Below, piece by piece: positions 29,263-38,730 of a stretch of DNA of 64,000 bases. Origin of the DNA: Taudactylus pleione (Eukaryota; Chordata; Amphibia; Anura; Myobatrachidae); assembly GCA_031769625.1 (NCBI GenBank), contig JAUIMM010000602.1, forward strand, positions 248,001 through 312,000, in the 5' to 3' direction. A program made the position numbers and the translations under genes. Numbering within the stretch: the stretch's first letter is position 1; each line of letters begins with the position of its first letter. The notes below the pieces were generated by a model, which saw nothing but the letters and a program-made list of their open reading frames with translations, had not been told where the DNA came from and searched no databases.

Positions 29263-29654
29263 AGATATGAGCACTTGGGTAAATCAGACAATAGCATATT
29301 AATCAGGTGGTTACCGACGCTTTATTATACAGACGGAATCTTCCTCCTTACACTTACTGTGATTACCTGTATGTATGTATATATATATATTCCCCATACC
29401 TCTGAGCACTGGGTGATGATGTATATGTCTGACCATAAATGATAGATAATCACTATATACATCTCCCATCACACAGCTGGTCAGTGCTGAGGGGTTATTG
29501 GCTTTATATCGTCTTTCTGTTACGTTCTGTGTATTCCCTGACTTATTGCGCTATACAGATAACACCTCGGTCATTTCTTACTGACACTATTACAGGTTAC
29601 GTTATATTATTAGTAGGGTGAGTGCCCCAAAATATAGACAAAACTTCCTGCTTC
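29263..29654. other. Intergenic/intronic DNA, nothing recognised
   Basis: Short GTATGTATGTATATAT run at 29370-29388; otherwise unique sequence without features. Confidence 0.45.
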
Positions 29655-30060
29655 TGTTGTTGTTACCTGTATAATGATAATGCAGCACCAGAGTCTGCTC
29701 CAGCTGTATTATAGTAACAAAAGGATCTGTTCCACCTTTATCATGCCAATACTGGGGTCTGCTCCACCTGTATTAGACCAACACTGGGGTCTGCTCCACC
29801 TGTATAATGGTGATGCAGCACCAGAGTCTGCTACAGCTGTATTATAGTAACAGAATGTTGTGCTCCATCTGTATTATACCAACCCTGGCGTCTACTCTAC
29901 CTGTATATACATAGTGCAGCACTAAAGGCTGCTCCAGCTGTATTGTAGTAACACCAGGGTCTATTACTTCTGTATTATATAGAACACTGATGTCTGCTCT
30001 ACCTGTATGATAATAATGAGGCACCACAGTCTGCTCCCCCTGTATAATAACAATAAGTCC
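29655..30060. repeat. Degenerate tandem repeat (about 32-37-bp units)
   Basis: About ten imperfect units built on TCTGCTCCACCTGTATTATA with variable spacers (GTAACAC..., ATAATGCAGCAC). Confidence 0.8.
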
Positions 30061-30062
30061 CA

Positions 30063-30430
30063 TCACCTGCTGCTTCTTCCTGCTGGGACCGTCACCCGGA
30101 AGCTGCAGTTATACAAGAAGACACGCCCCTCTGTATAGCCACGCCCCTCTCTCCTCCGTGTAGCTATGGCTACTGTCTGCCCCGCCTCTTTTATCATAAT
30201 GACCGCCCTCCTCTCATTCCCCTCAGTGCGGTGATTGGCAGCAGCGAGTAGCCAATCAGGCGGCATAAAGTAGGAAGGACGTCCTGTAACTAAGCAGCCA
30301 CCTGCACCTACCGCTCACAGTTTAATCACTAGAGTAACAAATATATAGTCTAATGGTGTCCTCATGTACGGTGACCGGCGGCCATATTCTTATAGTCTCC
30401 CAGTCACAGAGCAGAGGGGGCGGGGCCACA
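30063..30430 (-). promoter_or_regulatory. Probable promoter and non-coding first exon of the zinc-finger gene
   Basis: A CpG-richer island in AT-rich surroundings. CCAAT motifs lie at 30234-30238 (as ATTGG) and 30252-30256, CACGCCCCTC repeats at 30122-30155, and a GGGGGCGGGGCC GC box at 30416-30427. On the minus strand, GGAAGAAGCAGCAG/GTGATGGG (around 30077-30063) is a plausible donor of a non-coding first exon. This is inferred from composition and position about 2.8 kb upstream of the start codon. Confidence 0.5.
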
Positions 30431-30483
30431 GGGGCTTTAGCTGCCATTTTGTCATAGACATTCCTGATAACTGGAGCCAGGTA

Positions 30484-31245
30484 ACGTGTCCTGTATATAT
30501 TATATTATTATTATATAGGGGGGAGGGGACCGTACAGTGATATATGAGGGGGAATAACACAGCTCCCAGCACACACTGATATGTGGTATTATTATTATAT
30601 AGGGGAGAGGGGACCGTACAGTGATATATGAGGGGGAATAACACATTTCCCAGCACACACTGATATGTTTTATTATTATTATATAGGGGAGAGGGGACCG
30701 TACAGTGATATATGAGGAGGAATAACACAGCTCCCAGCACACACTGACATGTGGTGGTATTATTATTATTATATAGGGGAGAGGGGACTGTACAGTGATA
30801 TATGAGGGGGAATAACACAGCCCCCAGCACACACTGATATGTGGTATTATTATTATTATATAGGGGAGAGGGGACCGTACAGTGATATATGAGGGGGAAT
30901 TACACAGCTCCCAGCACACACTGATATGTGGTATTATTATTATATAGGGGAGAGAGGACTGTACAGTGATATATGAGGGGGAATTACACAGCTCCCAGCA
31001 CACACTGAGATTTGGTATTATTATTATATTGGGGGGAGGGGACCGTACAGTGATATATGAGGAGGAATAACACAGCTCCCAGCACACACTGATATGTGGT
31101 ATTATTATTATATAGGGGAGAGGGGACCGTACAGTGATATATGAGGGGGAATTACACAGCTCCCAGCACACCCTATGTGATATTATTATTATATAGGGGG
31201 AGGGGACCGTACAGTGATATATGAGGGGGAATAACACATCTCCCA
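30484..31245. repeat. 84-bp tandem array
   Basis: About nine units with GTGATATATGAGGGGGAATA, ACACAGCTCCCAGCACACAC and a (ATT)n ATATAGGGGAGAGGGGACCG stretch. A matching partial unit reappears at 36930-36970 on the far side of the DIRS element. Confidence 0.93.
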
Positions 31246-32047
31246 CGACTGCAGCCGGATCGCCGGGGACAGGTAAGCCGCGAGCAGCGCTAACTTGCGT
31301 TGCTCGCGGGTATATGCAATCTTGAGCCGCCGGTCTCTGGGGACAGACCAGCGGCGCTAGTAGTGGCGGCAAGCTCTCCCTCTCCAGGCATACCCCGCGC
31401 GTCTGCTAGACCACCAGGGAGTAATGGCTGGAGGGGAACCAGCATCCCTGGGGTTAATCACTAACCAGGGGAGAGAGCCTTCCCTGGTTTAGTGGCTACT
31501 CCCCTCAGCTCAGCGCGCCTTTTCCCACGTGTACTGGCAACGCTGAGCTGCTCTCCTCATGCGGCCACTCCTCGTCTGAGGTCTCCGGCAGCCATCTTCT
31601 ACTGGCAGCATCGCAGATCTCCCAGGCGGTGCGTGGACCAGTCCCCCTGCATACCTCTCCCCTGCAAAAGGACAGCGTACACAGTACTATAGCCCTCCCA
31701 GACACTGAATCAGGGCAGGTTGATTGTAGTGAAAGGTGCAGTGAATATTGACTTTTCTGAATGTTATGTGACTTTTGCTAGTGCTGCCTGTCTGTGCTGA
31801 TTTCTACTTACTGTCAGCTTATACCTATCCCTTTCCTTCTCCTACGGCCCGGCAGGTGTGTGGGGGAAGGGCGTTTTTCTGTGGACCTCACGTGTGTATA
31901 TATATCAAGTATTTGTGAGGTCAGTCACATACAGTTGGGTTATACACAGTACCCTATTGTGGGCTGTTGTGTTGCATTCTGGTGACTGCGCAGGTGTTAC
32001 ACACCATACTTCTCTATTGTGATATATATATATATATATATTCTGTC
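31246..32047 (+). other. 5' leader of the DIRS-like element
   Basis: GC-rich start containing the inverted pair CGCGAGCAGCGC/GCGTTGCTCGCG (31276-31308) and CCGGTCTCTGGGGACAGACC (31330-31349), then a (TA) run at 32024-32040 before the first ATG. No copy of the right-hand palindrome was found here, so the expected inverted terminal repeat was not identified. Confidence 0.5.
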
Positions 32048-33725
32048 ATGTCAGATGAGCAGATTGAGCGCTCTGTGGCTCCTGTGTTGTCCTCCTGCAG
32101 ACGCTGTTCTGCAGGGGTGGAGAGGGAGGATTTATCACAGGATGGTCTGTGCGGGCTTTGCCAGCTACTGCCTGGGCTCTCTCAACTTCCTACATCGCAG
32201 GACAATGTGGGCGATGTTTTCTCAGGTGCTGGTGTCAATCGCGGACCGTCTAGCGTTCCTGACTGCTGTCCCTACTAGGGCGTTGCCCCAGTCGAACATC
32301 CCCCATTCCCCGGGTATTCCACAGTTATTGCAGGCTACCCCGGGTCTCAGACTGTTGGGCAGTATTCGGGGTTGCCTATGTATGTTCAGTCTACCCCTGT
32401 GTCGCAACAGTCTGTAGTGCCCTTTCAGGGTTTTCCTCAGGCGGCTCCACCACCCTGGGTGGATGTACTCTCCAGCTCTGTCCAGAGTTTGGCGGCCTCG
32501 TCGTCGGCTTTACAGTCAATGTTACAGGGTGACATGCCTCCAAAGGCGTCTAAGCGCCCAGTGCTGGCTGCCCAGGCTACACATTTAACAGACACGGACG
32601 TCTGTTCAGATGATGGGGAGGTACATGAGGACACTGACTCTGATGCCACGGCTCAGGAGATAGAGACTAAGGGCCTGATTCTGCTCAGGGTCGATGTTAG
32701 GCCACTGTGCATGCGCACGCCGGACCCGGCTCCGATGTGCGCATGCGCGAGACCCAGCTAACGGCGGGCGCTCCGTCGCTCCGAGTCTCGCACCAAAATT
32801 GACGGTCTTGCGGCTGTCAATTTTGATCGACAGCTCGCACCGTTTTGGAGGCGTGGCGTGGGGGTGGCTTCACAAACGGAGGCGTTCCCATTCGAACGCC
32901 TGCCGTTTGTGGGCGGCCCCACTGACACCACCAGTGATGTCAGTGGGAGAGCTTCTGGCTCTATTAGAGCCAGAAGCTCTCTGGGGCTTTGCGGCCACGA
33001 GACCCTACCACAAGGGTCTCGTTGCAAGCCCGATGGTCTTGACCATTGCGACCATTATCCTGGCTGCTCGCAATAGCTGTGGGTGGTCCGCTCCAAAAAA
33101 ACCCCCAAAAAACGCCCTGATTCAGAGCGTCCGGCTCTGAATCAGGCCTAAAGTCCTCCATTAATGTGCCGGCGTTGGTTAGGGCGGTGTGGGCCATCCT
33201 GCACATAGAGGATGATGCACCGACCCCTAGGTCTAAGTATCCTAATTTTAAGAAGGCTAAGGTGACTTCGACGGTTTTTCCCGTCTGATCAGTTGAAGGA
33301 TCATATGGCGGGGACCTGGCAGTTGCCTAGTAAGAGATTCCAGCCACAAAAACGGCTGACATCCAATTATCTGTTTCCTGAGGATCATTGCAGGAAATGG
33401 GATTCCCATGTCACCCGCTTAATCAAAAGCACTACATTGCCTTTACCGTCTATCTCCACCCTCAAGGATCCCATGGATAGGAAGGTGGAGACTTGTTTAA
33501 AGTCCATCTACTCTCTCTCAGGGGCAGTGGCCCGTCTGTCTACGGCCATCTCCTGGGTGGCTAAAGCCATTGAGAGCTGGGCCAATGCGTTAGAGGATAC
33601 CTTTCCAGACGATGCTCCAGATGTCCAGAGAGCGTTAATTGGACAGATGAGGGATGCGGCGTCCTATACTGGGGAAGCGTCATTGGATACAAGCCTGCTG
33701 ACCTCTAGAGTTGTCGGTCCTTGTG
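32048..33725 (+). pseudogene. DIRS gag-like ORF, split by an insertion
   Basis: ATG 32048 (MSDEQIERSVAPVL) with a Cys-rich start, then, in the same frame from 32372, VQSLAASSSALQSMLQ and an acidic stretch (SDDGEVHEDTDSD) up to 32670. The hairpin element follows with TAA duplicated. The protein resumes at 33149 and, after a frame change near 33285, continues with FQPQKRLTSNYLFPEDHC and the helical KVETCLKSIYSLSGAVARLS part to about 33725. The content fits DIRS gag. Confidence 0.75.
32671..33148. mobile_element. Multi-hairpin element, copy 3 (478 bp, reverse orientation)
   Basis: Flanked by TAA on both sides (32668-32670, 33149-33151). It runs opposite to copies 1 and 2 and is more diverged, yet most stems are kept with paired changes: GAGCTTCTGGC...GCCAGAAGCTC (32948-32978), where copy 1 has GTGATTTTGGC...GCCAAAATCAC, and CAAACGG...CCGTTTG (32872-32910), where copy 1 has CAGACGG...CCGTCTG. 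Confidence 0.8.
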
Positions 33726-34067
33726 GCTGAGGTCCTGGAGATCTGACGCAGATTCTAAGAAGGGCCTGGAGGCCTACCCTTTAATGGGGAGTTGTTATTT
33801 GGTCCAGACCTGGATAAAATAGTGGATACGCTGGCTAAATCCAAGTCAGCATTCCTCCCTTCGAGTACATCGCATCCAAAGGTCAGGAGCTCTGCCCTTT
33901 GGTCCTTTCGAGGCAGTCGGCGACCAAGGCCGCCTCTAAGCCAAAGAAGCAGGCATTGGAGTGCTAGGCGCCCTTCTTCCAAGCAGGAAGATAAACCTTC
34001 TGCCTGATAGAACGGGCCTCCCTCTGGAGGACCCCAGAGTGGGAGGCCGACTTCTTCAATTTGCCCA

Positions 34068-35060
34068 GTGCTGGCACAATACCACCACGGATGCCTGGGT
34101 TCGAGAAGTGGTCTCCCAGGGGTACGCCCTGTCCTTTCGGCACAGACCGCCCCACCGTGTTTTCTGCATGAGTCCTCAGGACAAAACCAAATTTTTGCAG
34201 ATTCAAGAAGCTATATAGTCCTTGCTGAAAGCAGGGGTCATTGTTCCCATTCCTCAGTCACAACAGGGGACGGGGTACTACTCTACTCTGTTTCTGGTGC
34301 AGGAACCAAATGGTTCTCATTGCCCTATCCTCAATTTGAAGTCTCTGAACAAGTTCCTCAGAGTTCCCAAATTCAGGATGGAAACATTACGTTCCATCAT
34401 TCTGGCGATGGAACCGGGGGATTACATGGTCTCCCTGGATATCCAGGACGCCTACCTCCATGTTCCTATAGTTCCTTCACACCAGTGGTATCTGAGGTTT
34501 GCTATACTGCAACATCACTACCAATTTCGGGCGCTACCCTTTGGCCTCTCTACGGCACCAAGGGTTTTCACCAAAGTGATGGCGGTCATGGCCACCCCCC
34601 TTCGGAGCCAGAATGTACGGCCCTTTTGGATCCGGACTGGGTTCTGCTCACAACAGATGCCAGTCTCCAGAGTTGGGGGGCAGTGACTGGCTCGTTGTCA
34701 CTTCACTTCAGAACCGCTTCCCCAAGAAGCGGTTCTCCCCATCAACATTCTGGAGCTGCGGGCCATGTAGAGGGTCCTGCAGTCGTCCGGCACCGCTCTT
34801 CTAGGAAAGACAGTACAGGTTCAATCCGACAACGCCACCACAGTGGCATACAATAACCACCAGGGAGGAACTCGCAGTCGTGCTGCGATGTCGGAGGTGT
34901 CTTGCATCCTGGCTTGGCCGGAGTGCCACATTCCAGCAATCTCGGCAGTCTTCATCCCCGCAGTCCTCAATTGGGAGGCGTACTTCCTCAGCCGTCACGA
35001 CGTGCATCCCGGGGAATGGTCACTTCACCCAGAGGTATTTCAGCTACTCGTGGACTGATG
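34068..35060 (+). pseudogene. DIRS reverse transcriptase and RNase H, internally deleted
   Basis: RT is open from 34222 (MLKAGVIVPIPQSQQG; earlier residues at 34140-34220 are broken by a TAG at 34216) and carries LNLKSLNKFLRVPKFRMET, MVSLDIQDAYLHVPI and LPFGLSTAPRVFTKVMAVMA. It then jumps at about 34590-34620 straight into RNase H (DWVLLTTDASLQSWGAV). The YxDD palm box and the thumb are missing. RNase H continues in fragments (VQSDNATTVAY, then AAMSEVSCILAW and NWEAYFLSRHD) up to about 35058. Confidence 0.82.
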
Positions 35061-36458
35061 GGGGCTGCCGGAGCTGGACCTGATGGCCTCCCGTCAGAAT
35101 CACAAGTTGCCTGTGTACGGGTCAAGGACAAAGACACAGGCGCAAGTCTGGTAGATGCACTGTCGGTGAAATGGACGTTTCAACTGGCGTATCTGTTTCC
35201 TCCGATATTCCTGCTGCCTCGGGTACTACGGAAATTCAAGCAGGATGGCGGCACGCTTCTGCTGGTGGCTCCTGCGTGGCCCAGACGTCCTTGGTACTCC
35301 GATCTGCGGAGCCTCTCCATCTACACTCCGTACCTTCTTCCTCAGCGTCAGGGACCTGTTGTCTCAAGGGACCTGCCTTTGCCTGGATCTGGGTCGGCTG
35401 TCTTTGATGGCGTGGCTCTTGAGACAGCCGTCCTAAGGTCTTGGGGCTTCTCAAGCTCTGTTATCAGTACCATGCTGAGGGCATGCAAGCCGGCTTCCGC
35501 TCGGATTTACCACAGAGTGTGGCACACTTACTTTCAGTGGTGTGAGTCCAGAAACTGTGATCCTCAGGTGTTCCGAGTTTCTAGGATTTTGGCTTTTCTT
35601 CAGTCAGGGATTGGACCTAGGCTTACGTTTTGCCTCCCTGAAGGTTAATGTGTCCGCGCTGTCTGTGTGGTTCCAACATAGGATCGCTACACTGCCAGAT
35701 GTTGACACTTTTTTCCAAGGTGTTCTTCGAATCCAGCCTCCATTTGTGCCTCCAGTGGCTCCTTGGGACTTGGCGGTGGTTCTTCGGGCCCTGCATGGTC
35801 CTCCTTTTGAGCCTCTTGAGTCGGTGGAACTCAAGTGGTTAATGTTTAAGATTGTTTGTTTTTCTCCTGGCGATTGCTTCTGCCAGGAGGGTATCAGAAT
35901 TGGGGGGTGCTCTCCTGTCGTCCCCCTTTTCTGATTTTTCACCAGGACATGGCGGTGCTTCGCACTCGTCCTGAGTTTCTGCCTAAAGTGGTTTCTAAGT
36001 TCCACATTAATTAGGAACTTGTTGTACCAGCTTTTCAGTCACCTGATCTTTCAGCTGGTGAGGCTTCCATGGATGTAGTTCGTGCTCTCAGAATTTATGT
36101 GGACCGGACTGATTCCGTTAAGAAGTCTGATTCTTTGTTTGTCCTCTTTGGTTTTCACAGGAGGGGTTGGCCTGCCAACAAACAAACGTTAGCCCGTAGG
36201 CTTTGTTCGGTTATTTGTGAGGCTTATGCACAGGAGGTTTTACCTATTCCACCCTCTGTTAAGGCTCATTCCACTCGGTCTGTGGGTCCCTTTTGGGCTG
36301 CTAGACGTGGCGCCTCTGCTGTTCAGCTATGTAAGGCAGCCACCTGGTCTTCCATTCAGACATTTTTGAGGTTCTATGTGTTTGACACCTTTGCCTCTGA
36401 GGTTGCATCCTTCGGGTGCTGGGTTCTCCTTTCTGCACAGGAGCGTCCCCGCCCTTAG
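35061..36458 (+). pseudogene. DIRS C-terminal region and tyrosine recombinase, broken
   Basis: A linker (ELDLMASRQNHKLPVYGSR, 35070-35130, and later fragments) leads to the recombinase, readable from about 35440 in several frames. The last open piece (36069-36458) carries KAHSTRSVGPFWAARRG, with the box II Arg at about 36276, and the candidate catalytic Tyr in FLRFYVFDTF (about 36375). The region between shows frame changes near 35530, 35860 and 36010. Tyrosine recombinases insert DIRS circles without staggered cuts. Confidence 0.8.
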
Positions 36459-36522
36459 TTGAACTGCTTTGGGACATCCCCAAGGTCAACCCTGTGGACC
36501 CCATATGAACCCTGAAGTAGAA

Positions 36523-36929
36523 AACAAGAGATATGGTAAAAACTTACCTTTGTTATCTCTGTTTCTACGAAGTCCATAGGGTCCACAGGGCACCCGCCCT
36601 GACGCACCTGGCATCATATGGGCTGTATGGTTGGTCACCGGTTTTCCGTCTCACATTTCTGTGAGTATGGTTTCTTGTGTGTTCCAGTCTTCCTTCTCTC
36701 TGTTTCGTCTCCTCCTCCGGCCTTGGCTGCTTACCAACTGAGATGCCTGTGGCTCGGGGGCGGGTTATAGAGGAGGATGGACCCAAGTGCATCCTGGGAG
36801 CAGCAAAATCTTTAACTGCATGGTGCCCGTGGATCCAGATCCAGCTATACCCCAAGGTCAACCCTGTGGACCCTATGGATTTTGTAGAAACATAGATAAC
36901 AAAGGTAAGTTCTTACCATATCTCTTGTT
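36523..36929. repeat. Long palindromic 3' end of the DIRS-like element
   Basis: 36523-36592 (AACAAGAGATATGGTAAAAA...) is the inverted copy of 36862-36929 (...CTTACCATATCTCTTGTT), about 70 bp with few mismatches. The motif CCCCAAGGTCAACCCTGTGG also occurs twice directly (36478-36497, 36851-36870). Confidence 0.88.
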
Positions 36930-36970
36930 ATATTATTATATAGAGGGGAGGGGACTGTACAGTGATATAT
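36930..36970. repeat. Remnant of the 84-bp array beyond the DIRS insertion
   Basis: TATTATTATATAGAGGGGAG and GGGACTGTACAGTGATATAT match the array unit of 30484-31245. Confidence 0.85.
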
Positions 36971-38110
36971 TCAAGCCAGGTGGCATCAAGAAGTATCTGG
37001 GTGGGGGCCTTCACTGGCCCCTTTTGCAGGTTACACAGAATATATTTTTATACAGCAGCTCCACAGATACTGTCCCACTTTTAGACTCCCATATACTGTG
37101 CCCACAAATTTTTTCTTTCAGCTCCAACACAGAGACTGGACGCAGGTCTACTCTCTTTAATCAGTTCAGGCAACTGCTCCCACCTGAACAGTGCACCTAT
37201 GCTTTTATACAGGGGAATTTTTGCCCTCCAGTCTGACACCGCCCCTGCACTGTGATGAACAACGTCCCCCCGACCCGTTGCAACATCCCCTGCCCGGCAC
37301 TATCACGCACCCCAATGCCACATCCCCTGCCCGACACCTCCCCCTGTCCCAATGCAGCGTCACCTGCTCGGCACATATGCCCGCCCCAATGCGCCGTGTC
37401 CCGAAACCCTCACTAACGTGAAGAACATGTGACATCGGCATCACATCTGGAACCCGTGTCCGTGGCTACAAGGACACATTAAGGGTGACCGGGTGACAGG
37501 AGACTTGGGGCGGAGGGGGAGTGCGAAGTGCTAGGCGGTAGCTGTTTCTTGTCGTGCGTTGCACTCAGAATATACAGCCTGGGGAGAACACTGCTATTCC
37601 TGTTGAGGATAACCTCTTAACCTATGTTGGGCACCCAATTAATAATACCTTTTGATGAATTTTTTTACAATTTTACCCTCATCTTTTCGGTGGTGGCACA
37701 TGTTTCTTCCAGTACTTATCTTCTCTACAGTATCTTCTCTCAGTTGTCGGGGTTCCTTCTCTCTCTATGTTCCCATTGGTCCCGTCTGTGTTCCTCACAG
37801 CTGCTTTGAGCGATCCAGGTCCTGTCTGTGTTCCTCACAGCTGCTGTGAAAAAATTCCAGGGTGCTGAATTCCTTCTGTCTTTTGCTTTGGAAAACAGAT
37901 AATTAATTAGTGGCATATTCAGGCGCAATAGAAGTATATAGTGGTAATGCTCAGCCACTGGAAGTCTTTATAATGGTATAATGTATCATATATATGTGCG
38001 AGGAATGTTTACGTATTGGTCATGTCCCAGGAGGGTTATGGGGGACTTCAGGAATCACCCAGAGCTTCTGAAAAAACTTGGCATGTAACTAGATACTTGT
38101 AATGACAGCT
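36971..38110. other. Intergenic DNA, nothing recognised
   Basis: Only a short direct repeat (GTCTGTGTTCCTCACAGCTG at 37785-37804 and 37824-37843) stands out. A CCCTGCCCGGCAC/CCCCTGCCCGACAC-type C-rich stretch lies at 37255-37400. Confidence 0.5.
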
Positions 38111-38603
38111 GTGGAGTTAGGAGCGGAATACATAGGAATTACCGCCGGACACAAGTCCGGTGGTTTAAATCCCGACAGCGGCAGGCCGACATGGCTGAAA
38201 ATCCCAATCGTCCCCAGGTAAGTATGAACTAACCCCCCTAACACTAACCCTCCTTAGGGGTGCCTAACCCTAACCTTCCCCCCCAGTGCCTAACCCTAAT
38301 CCCCCCTCTAAGTGCCTAAACCTAACCCCCCCTTCCCCACCGCCTAAACCTACGTCCCCCGGGGGGTTGCCTAACCCTAATTCCACCCCAGGAGCCCTAA
38401 ACCTAACATCCCCCACCCCCCCCGCATCTGTCTGCAGCGGCGCTCGGCATCACTTCGATCGGGATGCCGGGCGCTGGTCTCCCGGCGTCGGTAAAATGAC
38501 AGGCATCTAGAATTAGACGTCTGTCATTTAACCCTCGCTGGGATAAAGCAGTCGGGAAGCCGGCTGTCGGGCTTACGTGCGCCGGCTTCCCAATTGCATA
38601 CTG
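38111..38603. repeat. MITE-like, palindrome-rich stretch with degenerate CTAACCC repeats
   Basis: Short palindromes (CGGACACAAGTCCG at 38143-38156; GAAGCCGG...CCGGCTTC at 38556-38589) flank 38228-38410, where variable units of CCTAACCCTAA with C-runs repeat about eight times. It is the opposite-strand counterpart in style of the array at 2616-2975. The borders are not certain. Confidence 0.55.
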
Positions 38604-38730
38604 TCAGGAGCATAGTGAAATATAAAATGTTGAATGACACAAAAGCATAGTGCAGGTAATGCAGAGAAGCCAGGAGTGATACATGAACCAGAAGGGAACT
38701 GGTGGTAAACAGAAACTTGAAGGTCTGCAA
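38604..38730. other. Unique flank of the satellite array
   Basis: One unit-length of sequence that does not match the 127-bp consensus; the satellite starts at about 38731 with ACTGGATACAAACAAGAA. Confidence 0.6.

Larger units (their letters stand above)
31246..36929 (+). mobile_element. DIRS-like tyrosine-recombinase retrotransposon, inactive
   Basis: It interrupts the 84-bp array, whose sequence stops at 31245 and resumes at 36930. In order it holds a leader (31246-32047), a gag-like frame split by hairpin element copy 3, RT and RNase H, and a tyrosine recombinase, then a long palindromic 3' end. The use of a tyrosine recombinase instead of an integrase defines the DIRS group. Clear target-site duplication is absent, as expected for DIRS; about 18 bp of the array unit seem lost at the junction. 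Frame breaks and an RT deletion make it defective. Confidence 0.88.

Noticed and set aside
30500..31372. 290-codon minus-strand frame
   Set aside because: By-product of the 84-bp tandem array (28 codons per unit), continuing into the DIRS leader.
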